In this document: in pieces, positions 25,732 to 34,008 of the stretch
How the letters are laid out: every line of letters begins with the position of its first letter
Numbering within the stretch: position 1 is the stretch's first letter
From: Oscillatoriales cyanobacterium CG2_30_40_61
GTDB lineage: Bacteria; Cyanobacteriota; Cyanobacteriia; Cyanobacteriales; Microcoleaceae
Assembly (NCBI GenBank): GCA_001873365.1
Contig: MNYZ01000036.1
Location: forward strand, 1 to 48,182
DNA length: 48,182 nucleotides
Direction: 5' to 3'
Position numbers and translations under genes: made by a program
The notes under the pieces: model-generated
Seen by the model: the letters and a program-made list of their open reading frames with translations, nothing else
What the model was told of the DNA's origin: nothing
Database searches by the model: none

Positions 25732-26508
25732 ATGAGTTTATCAGATCGTCGGGTTCAAATTGGATCTTATTTAGGAATTAAACCCATCACTCATGGTCAA
25801 ATCTATACGTTTCAAATTGCTATACCGAATGCAGAAACGATAGAAATTTTACCAGAAAGACGAGAAATTTTAGCACAAACACTCAAGGAACATCAAAGTA
25901 ATTTAGGGTCTTTAGTTGTACGACGAACTAAAGCTTATGATGATGAAAAAGAATATGAAATTGTCTATGGTGCAGATTGGTGTATCGTCGCTGAAGAATT
26001 AGAAATTGAGCGTCTTTGGGTTTGGGTTTTTGATTTGACAGATGAACAAGCAATTACGATGAAAACCGAATTGGAACAATTGCTTGGTGGTGGTTTTATT
26101 CCACCTAGAACTCCAGAATTTCAAACCTTATCTCAAATGATATCCTCTGAAACTACACAAATTAACAATCGATTAAAACAGCTTGAAAATACCGTTAATA
26201 ATTTAACGGCTAATCTTGATAAACTGACTCAGTTAGTTGAACAGATTATTATCAGGCTTCCGCCTCCCCCACTCAACCTACAAAATGCTAATCATCAAGA
26301 AATTCGACAAAAACTTGAAAACGTTGGAGTCAAAGACAAGCAGATTGAAGCGGCACTAAAAGCCATTGATCATTGGAAAAAAGTTGAAGGTGGATTAACT
26401 TGGACAAACCTTAAAAAATCAATTAAATCAGCTACAGACAAAATTCCAAACTTTGGTGAATCTACCTATAAAATGCTTGCACAGATTGGTGAAATTCCTA
26501 ATACATGA
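25732..26508 (+). CDS. ParB-like protein with coiled coil
   Basis: 258 residues. The N-terminal part (about 5-125) resembles a ParB/Srx-type domain: IEILPERREILAQTLKEHQ, GSLVVRR and EYEIVYGADW in place of the usual GERR/GxxR box. A coiled coil follows (about 133-172), then a Pro-rich hinge (PPPPL) and a C-terminal helical module (about 195-258) with LTWTNLKKSIKSATDKIPNF. The altered box argues against a typical CTPase/parS-loading ParB. The gene starts 5 bp after the nuclease-ParA stop with GGGAG just upstream, so the two are certainly co-transcribed and probably act together. Function unknown; defence, integrated-plasmid or DNA-positioning roles are possible. Confidence 0.72.
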   Translation: MSLSDRRVQIGSYLGIKPITHGQIYTFQIAIPNAETIEILPERREILAQTLKEHQSNLGSLVVRRTKAYDDEKEYEIVYGADWCIVAEELEIERLWVWVFDLTDEQAITMKTELEQLLGGGFIPPRTPEFQTLSQMISSETTQINNRLKQLENTVNNLTANLDKLTQLVEQIIIRLPPPPLNLQNANHQEIRQKLENVGVKDKQIEAALKAIDHWKKVEGGLTWTNLKKSIKSATDKIPNFGESTYKMLAQIGEIPNT

Positions 26509-26528
26509 TTTTCCATCAATCCTAAAAA

Positions 26529-26575
26529 GTAGTGAGGCGTTCACGCCTCTATTAGAGTCCTGAAGGACTCACTAC
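26529..26575. repeat. Palindromic repeats GAGGCGTTCACGCCTC and GAGTCCTGAAGGACTC
   Basis: Two adjacent palindromes of the dispersed family lie between the convergent ParB-like and META genes. The right end (CACTAC) supplies the TAG stop codon of the META gene at 26572-26574. Confidence 0.85.
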
Positions 26576-27003
26576 GGGTTATGGGGTGCGAATATCATTA
26601 CCCCAGATCCTTGATTGGTTTTATAGGTAATTTGCAATTGACCTTCCGAATTAATCGTATAGGTTTTTGAGGCTTGTAAAGCTGAGAGAAATTGATCTTC
26701 TTGTTTCATAATTTCTTCAGGACAAGCCATTTGAGTTCTCCCGGCTACACCAAATTTTAATTGTTCATCCTCAAGGGTGTAGGATGCAAAATAACGGTTA
26801 CAACCGGATGAACCACTAATTTGATCATCTTGAAATTGTAAGCTGATTTCCGTTTCTTTTAACACGGTTTGGGGGGATTTTTCATTACCCCAGGAGAGTA
26901 ATTTCCAGTCAGTTCCATTCAAAGAGTTAGAAGCCATAGATGGGTTGATGATAGAGAAAATAGATAGACTAGCAAGGGATAGGGATAGGAGTAGTTTTTT
27001 CAT
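26572..27003 (-). CDS. META domain protein (HslJ-like), secreted
   Basis: 143 residues with a Sec-type signal peptide (MKKLLLSLSLASLSIF..., cleavage probably after MAS at about 25) and no lipobox Cys. The rest is one META domain: LNGTDWKLLSW, ISLQFQDDQISGSSGCNRYFASY and MACPEEIMKQEDQFLSAL. Family members such as E. coli HslJ are outer-membrane or periplasmic and linked to stress or novobiocin resistance, without a defined biochemical activity. It lies 10 bp downstream of the peptide-binding lipoprotein gene on the same strand. Its stop codon comes from a dispersed palindrome, so the original C-terminus may have been slightly changed. Confidence 0.83.
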   Translation of the reverse strand: MKKLLLSLSLASLSIFSIINPSMASNSLNGTDWKLLSWGNEKSPQTVLKETEISLQFQDDQISGSSGCNRYFASYTLEDEQLKFGVAGRTQMACPEEIMKQEDQFLSALQASKTYTINSEGQLQITYKTNQGSGVMIFAPHNP

Positions 27004-27013
27004 GGTAGTTGTT

Positions 27014-28669
27014 TTATTTTTTAATTGTCCAGAAGGGTAATTGTTGAGTTAATTGTAAACGAATATTGTCAATTCCGTTTTTAGCAAAAACATAGGTTTT
27101 ATCTTGCCAAAGGGGAATATAAGGCACATCTTCGGCGAGAAGTTGTTGAATTTCCTGAAAGATTAATTTGCGAGTTTCTGGATTTTGTTCTTGCCGTTGT
27201 TGGGCAATTAATTGATTCATGCGATCGCTATAATAAAAAGAACCCTGATATTGACTAGAACCCTTGTCACATCCAGTTTCAACCGAACCTTGACTACATT
27301 CTAAAAAGGGTTGAATATAGTTATCAGCATCCAGAAAATCTGCATACCAATCTAACACAAATGTTGGATAAATTCCCTGCTCTAAATATTTAAAGGCTGT
27401 AGTTGATTCCACACTATTGAGTTGTAATTTTAGTAACCCGCCTAAATCTCTGTCTGCTAAGGCTTTTATGGTTAATCCTAAAAACCCTTTATTCGATGAA
27501 TTAGAAGCATACCAAAGCTCAACGATAGCGGGATTTTCTGGGGTATATCCAGCTTGGGTTAACAGTTGTTTGGCTTTTTCAATATTCCCATCCCCGTACT
27601 TTAAATAAAATGTAGGTTTATAATCACTAAAGGTGGTAGGAATTAAACTAAAGAGTTTTTCTCCTTGATTTTGTAATACCCGTTCATTAATAATAGAACG
27701 ATTGATTAAAGCGGCGAGGGCTTGTCTAACTTCTATCCGATTTAAGGGTTCGGATTTAACATTAATTAGGAGATAATTAATCGTATTTCCATTAGCAGAA
27801 ATCATTTGCCAATTTCCAGCTTCTGCTCCTTTTTGCAAACTGGAAATTTGATCGGGATTTAAGGATAAATAGGCAATATCAACCGCCCCACTTCTAAAGG
27901 CATTAAATAAATTAGAGGAACTCGAAAATCGTTGAATATCAATACCTGTATTGGCGGGTTTTTCCCCCCAATATTTGTCAAAAGCATCTAAACGAATTAC
28001 ATCAATTCCTAAAGATTTTAATTGATAAGGGCCGGTTCCGACAAATTCATTAGGTTTAAATTTACCTTCTCCAATTTCATAAAATTTAGGAGAAACCGCA
28101 GTAATTCCTGAAAAAGCTAATAGGGAAGGAAAGGCGGCAAAGGGTTTTTTTAGTTTAATGGTTAATTGATAATCTCCTGTTGCTTGAACAGTATCGATTG
28201 TATCTGCTAATAAGGAGGATGGAGAACCGGCATTTTGAATAAATCTTTTAATAGAAAATTCCATCGCGGCGGCGTTGAAGGGGGTGTCATCGTGGAAGAT
28301 AACGCCTTCTTTTAAAGGGATTATATAGGTTAATCCATCGGAACTAATGGTTGGTAAAGTAGTGGCTAATTTGGGTACAAGTTGATTGGTTCCTAGTTGA
28401 TAATCATAGAGGCGATCGCCTAAATTATACAGGATATTTCCCGAAATGATTTCATAGGCATCCGCCGGATCTAGGGTGCGGAGTTTTAAGGTTGTTCCCA
28501 TAGTAATTCGTCCACTATTTGGGGAAGATGTGATTTTTTGGTCGGGAGTACAACTAATCAGAATTAGACAACAAAAGCAGAATAAAGTAATCCATTGGGC
28601 TAAAAATTTTGGGGAGAATGGATGCAGATTTTTTAATCGATTTGATCGGGTTTTTAAGTGGTTTACCAT
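27014..28669 (-). CDS. ABC transporter substrate-binding lipoprotein (SBP family 5, peptide/nickel type)
   Basis: 551 residues. The N-terminal signal ends in a lipobox LISC (about 37-40), so the protein is a lipid-anchored periplasmic receptor. The family-5 fold is evident: TLKLRTLDPADAYEI, LKEGVIFHDDTPFNAAAMEFSIKR, FVGTGPYQL, VRQALAALINRSIIN and a C-terminal EIQQLLAEDVPYIPLWQ. Family members bind oligopeptides, dipeptides, nickel or opines; the ligand cannot be told here. No permease genes are adjacent. A fused DppDF-type ATPase gene lies at 42998-44650 and could power the same transporter. Confidence 0.9.
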   Translation of the reverse strand: MVNHLKTRSNRLKNLHPFSPKFLAQWITLFCFCCLILISCTPDQKITSSPNSGRITMGTTLKLRTLDPADAYEIISGNILYNLGDRLYDYQLGTNQLVPKLATTLPTISSDGLTYIIPLKEGVIFHDDTPFNAAAMEFSIKRFIQNAGSPSSLLADTIDTVQATGDYQLTIKLKKPFAAFPSLLAFSGITAVSPKFYEIGEGKFKPNEFVGTGPYQLKSLGIDVIRLDAFDKYWGEKPANTGIDIQRFSSSSNLFNAFRSGAVDIAYLSLNPDQISSLQKGAEAGNWQMISANGNTINYLLINVKSEPLNRIEVRQALAALINRSIINERVLQNQGEKLFSLIPTTFSDYKPTFYLKYGDGNIEKAKQLLTQAGYTPENPAIVELWYASNSSNKGFLGLTIKALADRDLGGLLKLQLNSVESTTAFKYLEQGIYPTFVLDWYADFLDADNYIQPFLECSQGSVETGCDKGSSQYQGSFYYSDRMNQLIAQQRQEQNPETRKLIFQEIQQLLAEDVPYIPLWQDKTYVFAKNGIDNIRLQLTQQLPFWTIKK

Positions 28670-28726
28670 CGGTTAAAAATATTAAGGATGAATCTAATCT
28701 TTTGATCATAGCATTTTACAGCCCCA

Positions 28727-30262
28727 TCAGCTTTCTGAATCCAAACTTTTATCTTTATCTTTTTCTTCCTCCACAATAACCATTCCAGGTTCAAGGGAGA
28801 TATCGGGAGGAGGAATTACTAAGGTATCACCCACTTTTAAACCGGATTTAATTTCAACTTTAGTTAAATCTTTTAATCCTAGGGTAACGGGTTGTTTTTG
28901 GACTTGATTATTCGCGTCTAATTTCCAAACAAAAGATGATTTTCCTTCGGATTGAATCAATTCTATATTAATCGCAATTACGTCTTTTTGCTGTTCCAAA
29001 ATAATCTCAACACTCACCTGACCCCCTGGAATTAATACCCGGGTTGGTTGATCTAATCTTACCGTAGCAGGAACCGTTACTGGACTGGATGAACTGCTAG
29101 ATTGGGTACTATTGGCATTTTCAGATACCGCTTGTCGATTGACCCGTTCAACTCTCCCAGAAAAGGGTTTAGAATCAGGGCCAATAATCGTAATTCGGGC
29201 GGCTTGATTTGGCTTAACTTGAGCCGCATTCAGGGTTGATAACTGAAGTTGAACTAATTCTTGATTCGGATCTCCAATCGTAATTAAATTATTTTCTCGG
29301 TTAATTCCATCCCCAGGTTTCACATTAATATTTAGCACCACTCCATCCAAGGGTGAGGTAACGAGATTATTCTGTAATTTTGATTCTTCTTCTTTATATT
29401 CTACTTTGAGTCGCTGAAGTTCACTTAAACTTTGTTGGAGCTCGGACTGAACTTGTTGAAGGTTAACTTCAGCTTCTAAGATCCGACTGCTGGGGAGTTC
29501 GATATCTAAAAATTCATTTTGATAGGTTTCTAATTGAAAGATATCATTTTTTAATGTTAATTTTTCATTCCTTAAATTGGCTTCTTCAGTGCGAATTCGT
29601 GATTTTGTCTGAGCCAAGTCTGTTTCGGCTATAAACCCCCTTGCTAAAAGCAAATTAGATTTAGTCAATTCTAAGTTTAAAGCATCTATTTCTGCTTGAA
29701 TCTCAAGCAATTTTTCTTTTTGGCGTTCTATTTGTGCTTGAGCTTTTTGAATGTTTATTCTTTGCTCATTTTGTTTAGATTTAACTTGTTTTTGATACTT
29801 TTCCGACTCATTTTTATAATTAATTTCGGCAATTTTTAATTGAGTTTGTGCTTCCTCTACCTTTTGACGATTTCGTTCTATTGCAAGTTCTTGCTTTTGA
29901 ATATTTAATTGTTTTTGTAGTAAGGAATTTTCCCCTTCGGTAGACCTCAACCGAATTAAATTTTGACCCCGAGTAATTGGATCACCAACTTGAACAAAAA
30001 TCTGATCTACTGCACTTTCCGTTGGGGATTTAATAGTTCTTTGTCCTCCTAATTCAACGGTTCCTCCTTCGCTAATTTTATTTTCAACCGTTCCCAATTC
30101 AACTTTCTGTAACTCAGCGGCTACGGCTTCTGCATCCTGTTTTTGTAGTTTGTAATACAGAGCCATACCTGCTAAACTAACTCCGATAAATAGAGTCATA
30201 ACCATTAGCCATTTAACTCCCCGTTGATAGGCTCTTTTTGCTTGGTAATCTAGGGTTGACAC
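28727..30262 (-). CDS. HlyD-family periplasmic adaptor (membrane fusion) protein
   Basis: 511 residues. A single N-terminal membrane segment (about 18-38) is followed by a half-lipoyl domain (IKSPTESAVDQIFVQVGDPI), then a very long alpha-hairpin coiled coil (about 110-305). The second lipoyl half follows (LVTSPLDGVVLNINVKPGDGI), then a beta-barrel (about 330-420, with a Ser-rich insert) and a C-terminal membrane-proximal domain. This is the layout of adaptors in ABC exporters of the DevB/MacA/HlyD type. No ABC subunit or TolC gene is next to it. It is divergent from the receiver gene at 30535. Confidence 0.88.
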   Translation of the reverse strand: MSTLDYQAKRAYQRGVKWLMVMTLFIGVSLAGMALYYKLQKQDAEAVAAELQKVELGTVENKISEGGTVELGGQRTIKSPTESAVDQIFVQVGDPITRGQNLIRLRSTEGENSLLQKQLNIQKQELAIERNRQKVEEAQTQLKIAEINYKNESEKYQKQVKSKQNEQRINIQKAQAQIERQKEKLLEIQAEIDALNLELTKSNLLLARGFIAETDLAQTKSRIRTEEANLRNEKLTLKNDIFQLETYQNEFLDIELPSSRILEAEVNLQQVQSELQQSLSELQRLKVEYKEEESKLQNNLVTSPLDGVVLNINVKPGDGINRENNLITIGDPNQELVQLQLSTLNAAQVKPNQAARITIIGPDSKPFSGRVERVNRQAVSENANSTQSSSSSSPVTVPATVRLDQPTRVLIPGGQVSVEIILEQQKDVIAINIELIQSEGKSSFVWKLDANNQVQKQPVTLGLKDLTKVEIKSGLKVGDTLVIPPPDISLEPGMVIVEEEKDKDKSLDSES

Positions 30263-30407
30263 GGATTTCTAATCTCCTGCTTTCAATTGCAACCAGAAGG
30301 CTGCTATTATATCTTAAAAAGCTAACTAGGTTTGTTTTAAGTGAACAATTGATCGTTAATTTTCATTATATATCATTAAGATTTATATACTTTAAACAAA
30401 TGATCAT

Positions 30408-30430
30408 AACCTGGGAAAAAACCAGGTTTT
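30408..30430. other. Small hairpin AACCTGG/CCAGGTT
   Basis: AACCTGG pairs with CCAGGTT around a GAAAAAA loop and is followed by TT. It lies in the spacer between divergent genes, so it does not end an upstream plus-strand gene. It may be part of a leader or a minor repeat. The remaining 30263-30534 spacer shows no gene. Confidence 0.4.
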
Positions 30431-30534
30431 AGGTGGGTATAATCAGATTATGAGCTAAAGCCATGCCACCAGAATAGTTAATTTTAAAAGCCACTTAATA
30501 TTAACAACCTAGAGAATACAATGGAGAAACCGAG

Positions 30535-30942
30535 ATGTGTACATCTGTAAAATCTCAGCTTACAGTTCTCGCTGTTGATGATAGCATTCCTGCGCAAATA
30601 TTGATTAAACGAATTTTAGAAAAACATTATCAGGTGATTTTTGCCAATGATACAATACAAGCCTTAGCCGCACTCCATCAGCATTCGATCGATTTAATGC
30701 TTCTGGATATCTCTATGCCGGGAATGGATGGTTTAGAGTTGTGTCGAGTTTTGCGGGGATTGCCTAATTTTAATCACCTCCCGATTGTGATGCTGACTTC
30801 ACGAAATGGGGCTAGGGATGAGGTGGAGGGTCGATTATCAGGAGCAACAGAATATTTAACTAAACCCTTCTCTGAAGAAGAACTCCTGCATACGATTGAA
30901 AAAATTTTGAATCAGACAGTCAGTATAATGTCTGAATTCTAA
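30535..30942 (+). CDS. CheY-like single-domain response regulator
   Basis: 135 residues, one receiver domain: acidic pair in VDDS (about 15-17), phospho-acceptor Asp58 in LMLLDISMPGMDG, Thr in VMLTSR and Lys in YLTKPFSEEEL. No output domain, so it acts by protein-protein contact. It precedes a PAS/GAF kinase gene by 101 bp on the same strand, a spacing interrupted by a strong hairpin. The kinase is the likely phosphodonor (inference). Confidence 0.9.
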   Translation: MCTSVKSQLTVLAVDDSIPAQILIKRILEKHYQVIFANDTIQALAALHQHSIDLMLLDISMPGMDGLELCRVLRGLPNFNHLPIVMLTSRNGARDEVEGRLSGATEYLTKPFSEEELLHTIEKILNQTVSIMSEF

Positions 30943-30983
30943 TCGATTTTGGGAATATTTAGATTAGTTACTGTAACATTCGA

Positions 30984-31033
30984 GCATCGGAAAACCTCAA
31001 GAAACGATATAATTTCTTTAGGTTTTCCGATGC
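30984..31033 (+). promoter_or_regulatory. 21-bp inverted repeat with TATAAT in the loop, just upstream of the kinase start
   Basis: The arms 30984-31004 and 31013-31033 are complementary with one mismatch (GCATCGGAAAACCT.AAGAAA and its complement). The 8-nt loop spans a perfect TATAAT (31008-31013, one base into the right arm). The right arm ends 10 nt before the kinase ATG at 31044. As RNA it would hide the ribosome-binding region; as DNA it could be an operator or cruciform over a -10 box. Confidence 0.75.
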
Positions 31034-31043
31034 ACTTTTAACG

Positions 31044-33809
31044 ATGACAAGCATAATTCCACAGGGTGAGCAGAATCAAGTAGATCTGCATCAGATCGCC
31101 GATAATTTGCCGGGAGTGATTTATCAATCGTTGCTACACCCTGATGGTGCTCAAGAGTGTTTATATATTAGTCCTAGTTGCCGCAGAATTTACGAGCGAG
31201 AACCCGATGAAATTCAACATAATTCCGCTTTCATGTGGGGATGGATGAATGATTGGGATCAACAGATTTTTACTCAATCCCTGTTAACCTGCGCCCAAAA
31301 ATCAATTCCTTGGCAACGACAATGGCAATATCAAACTTCCGAGGGAAAAATTAAGTATTTATCGGCGATCGCCCAACCTTGTCTTCAACTTAACGGCGAT
31401 CTAATTTTTAATGGATTAATTTTAGAAATTCCAGCCCCAACCCTGGATAATTGTTGTCCCTGTCATCCTAAAACCGGCGAGATTGAACCTATTACAACCC
31501 ATGAAATTGAACAAGTTTTAACCTGGTTTGAACCATCAAATAACTCAATAGAAACGGAAAAAACTGAAGCAGTGGTAGAAGAACAAGAAGAATTTTTAAG
31601 ACATATTTATAACGGGGTAGAACAAGTTATTTTTGTAGTGGCAGTTATCAATGAAAACGAGTTTCGATGTTTAGGTTGGAATCCCAAAACCGAACAAATG
31701 ACAGGACGGAAATCCGCTGAAGTTTATGGAAAAAGCTTTACAGAAATTTTCGGTTTTGTGGAAGGGGAAAAAATGCTGCAACATTATCGAGATTGTGTTC
31801 AGGCAAAAACCTCAATTCAATATGAAGAAAAAATTGGGTTTCAGGAAACACAAACCTTTTCTTTAACGACCCTAAATCCCATTTTAGATTCCCAAGGAAA
31901 AACCTATAGAATTATCGGGACTTCTTTAGATATTACCGCCAGAAAAAAAGCAGAAATAGCGTTACAAGAGTCACAAATCCGCTTTAAACAATTAGCAGAA
32001 AATGTCCCCGGAGTCACCTATCAATATCATCAATATAATAATCAAGGACAGGGCTGTTTTACCTATTTAAGCCCCAAATGTTTAGAATTAACTGAAATTC
32101 GACCGGAAGTTATTTTAAAAAATGCTGATTTCCTGTGGAAACTGATTCATCCCGATGATCTGAATGCCTTTGTTGATTCCATGGCCCAAGCCGTAGATAC
32201 CGGACAACCTTGGCAACATCAATATCGTTTAATTACTCCTTCTGGTAATATTAAATGGATTCAAGCTGGAGGAAGTTTAGGTAAACAACCGGATGGATCA
32301 ATTGTTTGGGATGGGTTGCTTTTAGATATTAGCGATCGCAAACAAACCGAAGTAGCTTGGCAAAGTTCAGAAGAACAATTGCGGGAATTAGCCGAACGGG
32401 AAAAGATGCAAAATTGCATCGGTAATTTGATTAGAAATTCCCTAGATTGGAATACAATTTTAGAAACAACAGTACGGGAAATTCGTCAATTATTAGCCAT
32501 TGATCGCTGTTATTTTGTCAGATATAATTTGGAATTAAATCCCCCAGAATGGGAAATCATCAAAGAATCCAAAGCCCCGAATTTAGCCCTGATTTCCGAA
32601 CTGTATCCCGGGGATGCGTTACACCCGATTAGTGAAATGGTTTTACAAGGAAAAATGATCCAAATTGATCAAGTAATGACCTGTGAGATGTCATCAGTTC
32701 GGAATTTTTTCATGGTTTTAGAATTGGAATCGGTTTTAATTTTCCCGTTAAAAATTCAATCGGGTGAGATTGGAGCTTTAGTATTAGCCCATTGTCAGGA
32801 GCCACGACCTTGGAAACCGCAGGAAGTAGAACTTTTGCGCTCTGTTACCAATCAGTTAGAAATTGCTATTAATCAAGCCAAACTCTATACACAATCTCAA
32901 GAATCTGCCAGAATTGCCACAGCCAAAACTCAAGAGTTAGAACATACCGTCTCTAAATTGCAACAAGCACAGATGAAATTAGTGCATTCAGAAAAAATGT
33001 CAAGTTTAGGACAAATGGTGGCCGGAATTGCCCACGAAATTAATAACCCAGTTAGTTTTATTTTTGGGAATCTCACCTATGCCAAAGAATATCTGGATGA
33101 TTTATTTTCCGTGATTAAACTCTATCAAAAACACTATCCCGATCCTCACCCAGAAATAGAAGAAAAATTAGAAGCCATCGAACTCGATTTTATTGCTGAA
33201 GATCTCCCCCAGTTATTAAATTCCATGAAAACCGGAGCGGAGCGGATTAGAGATATTGTTAAATCCCTGAGAATTTTCTCCCGTTTAGATGAATCAGAAC
33301 TGAAAAGTATTGATTTACATGAGAACATAGATAGTACCTTAATGTTATTAGAAAGTCGATTAAAAGAACAACCCCATCATCCTGCAATTCAAGTGATTAA
33401 ACAATATGGAAACCTACCCCGGGTTGAATGTTATGCGGGGGAACTAAATCAAGTTTTTATGAATTTATTAGCGAATGCTATTGACGCGGTAGAACAACGG
33501 AATAAACAACGCTCATTACCCGAAATTATTGCCGATCCGGGGATGATTTGGATTACGACCTCCCTAACCGATTTACAGCAGGTACAAATTAGAATAGCTG
33601 ATAATGGAATTGGAATGTCCTCGGAAGTTTTAGCCAAAATTTTTGACCCTTTTTTCACGACCAAAGATGTCGGGTTAGGAACAGGTTTAGGAATGTCTAC
33701 CAGTTATAAAATTATTGTTGAAACCCATAAAGGTCAATTATCCTGCATTTCAGAAGTTGGGTTAGGGACAGAATGTGTAATTGAAATTCCCAAAAAACAG
33801 CCCCTATAA
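31044..33809 (+). CDS. Soluble PAS-PAS-PAS-GAF sensor histidine kinase
   Basis: 921 residues without membrane segments. Domains: PAS (about 14-130, VIYQSLLHPDGAQECLYISPSC), PAS (about 190-308, ending DITARKKAE), PAS (about 315-435, ending DISDRKQTE), GAF (about 455-620, with DRCYFVRYN and a PW motif), a coiled coil, then HisKA with His664 in AGIAHEINNPVSF and an HATPase with NLLANAIDAVEQ, DNGIGM and GTGLGMST. The HEINNP type H-box is common in cyanobacterial kinases with long helical inserts. The GAF lacks an obvious Cys for a bilin at the usual site, so light sensing is not claimed. Likely partner: the receiver encoded upstream. Confidence 0.9.
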   Translation: MTSIIPQGEQNQVDLHQIADNLPGVIYQSLLHPDGAQECLYISPSCRRIYEREPDEIQHNSAFMWGWMNDWDQQIFTQSLLTCAQKSIPWQRQWQYQTSEGKIKYLSAIAQPCLQLNGDLIFNGLILEIPAPTLDNCCPCHPKTGEIEPITTHEIEQVLTWFEPSNNSIETEKTEAVVEEQEEFLRHIYNGVEQVIFVVAVINENEFRCLGWNPKTEQMTGRKSAEVYGKSFTEIFGFVEGEKMLQHYRDCVQAKTSIQYEEKIGFQETQTFSLTTLNPILDSQGKTYRIIGTSLDITARKKAEIALQESQIRFKQLAENVPGVTYQYHQYNNQGQGCFTYLSPKCLELTEIRPEVILKNADFLWKLIHPDDLNAFVDSMAQAVDTGQPWQHQYRLITPSGNIKWIQAGGSLGKQPDGSIVWDGLLLDISDRKQTEVAWQSSEEQLRELAEREKMQNCIGNLIRNSLDWNTILETTVREIRQLLAIDRCYFVRYNLELNPPEWEIIKESKAPNLALISELYPGDALHPISEMVLQGKMIQIDQVMTCEMSSVRNFFMVLELESVLIFPLKIQSGEIGALVLAHCQEPRPWKPQEVELLRSVTNQLEIAINQAKLYTQSQESARIATAKTQELEHTVSKLQQAQMKLVHSEKMSSLGQMVAGIAHEINNPVSFIFGNLTYAKEYLDDLFSVIKLYQKHYPDPHPEIEEKLEAIELDFIAEDLPQLLNSMKTGAERIRDIVKSLRIFSRLDESELKSIDLHENIDSTLMLLESRLKEQPHHPAIQVIKQYGNLPRVECYAGELNQVFMNLLANAIDAVEQRNKQRSLPEIIADPGMIWITTSLTDLQQVQIRIADNGIGMSSEVLAKIFDPFFTTKDVGLGTGLGMSTSYKIIVETHKGQLSCISEVGLGTECVIEIPKKQPL

Positions 33810-33814
33810 ACCCC

Positions 33815-33923
33815 GTAGTAAGCCCTTTAGGGCTATCTTAATTACTATCGTAGTAAGCCCTTTAGGGCTATCTTAATTTCTCCAGTTTGTGGAATTAAGA
33901 ATGAGTCCTGAAGGACTCACTAC
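33815..33923. repeat. Two GTAGTAAGCCCTTTAGGGCTATC repeats and one GAGTCCTGAAGGACTC palindrome
   Basis: Copies at about 33815-33836, 33850-33871 and 33902-33923 belong to the dispersed palindrome family. They fill the spacer between the kinase and the CHAT gene. The remainder to 34008 holds no gene but must contain the CHAT-gene promoter. Confidence 0.85.
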
Positions 33924-34008
33924 AAACTTGACATTCCTAAAAATTTGAGCCAAATTAGGAACAACCTTTCTTAGAGGAATCCTTGAAAGAGGTGGATTCA
34001 ATTTATTT

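Noticed and set aside
31044-33809. Phytochrome-like light sensor
   Set aside because: The GAF domain lacks a clear chromophore Cys and PHY domain is absent, so light sensing is not supported.
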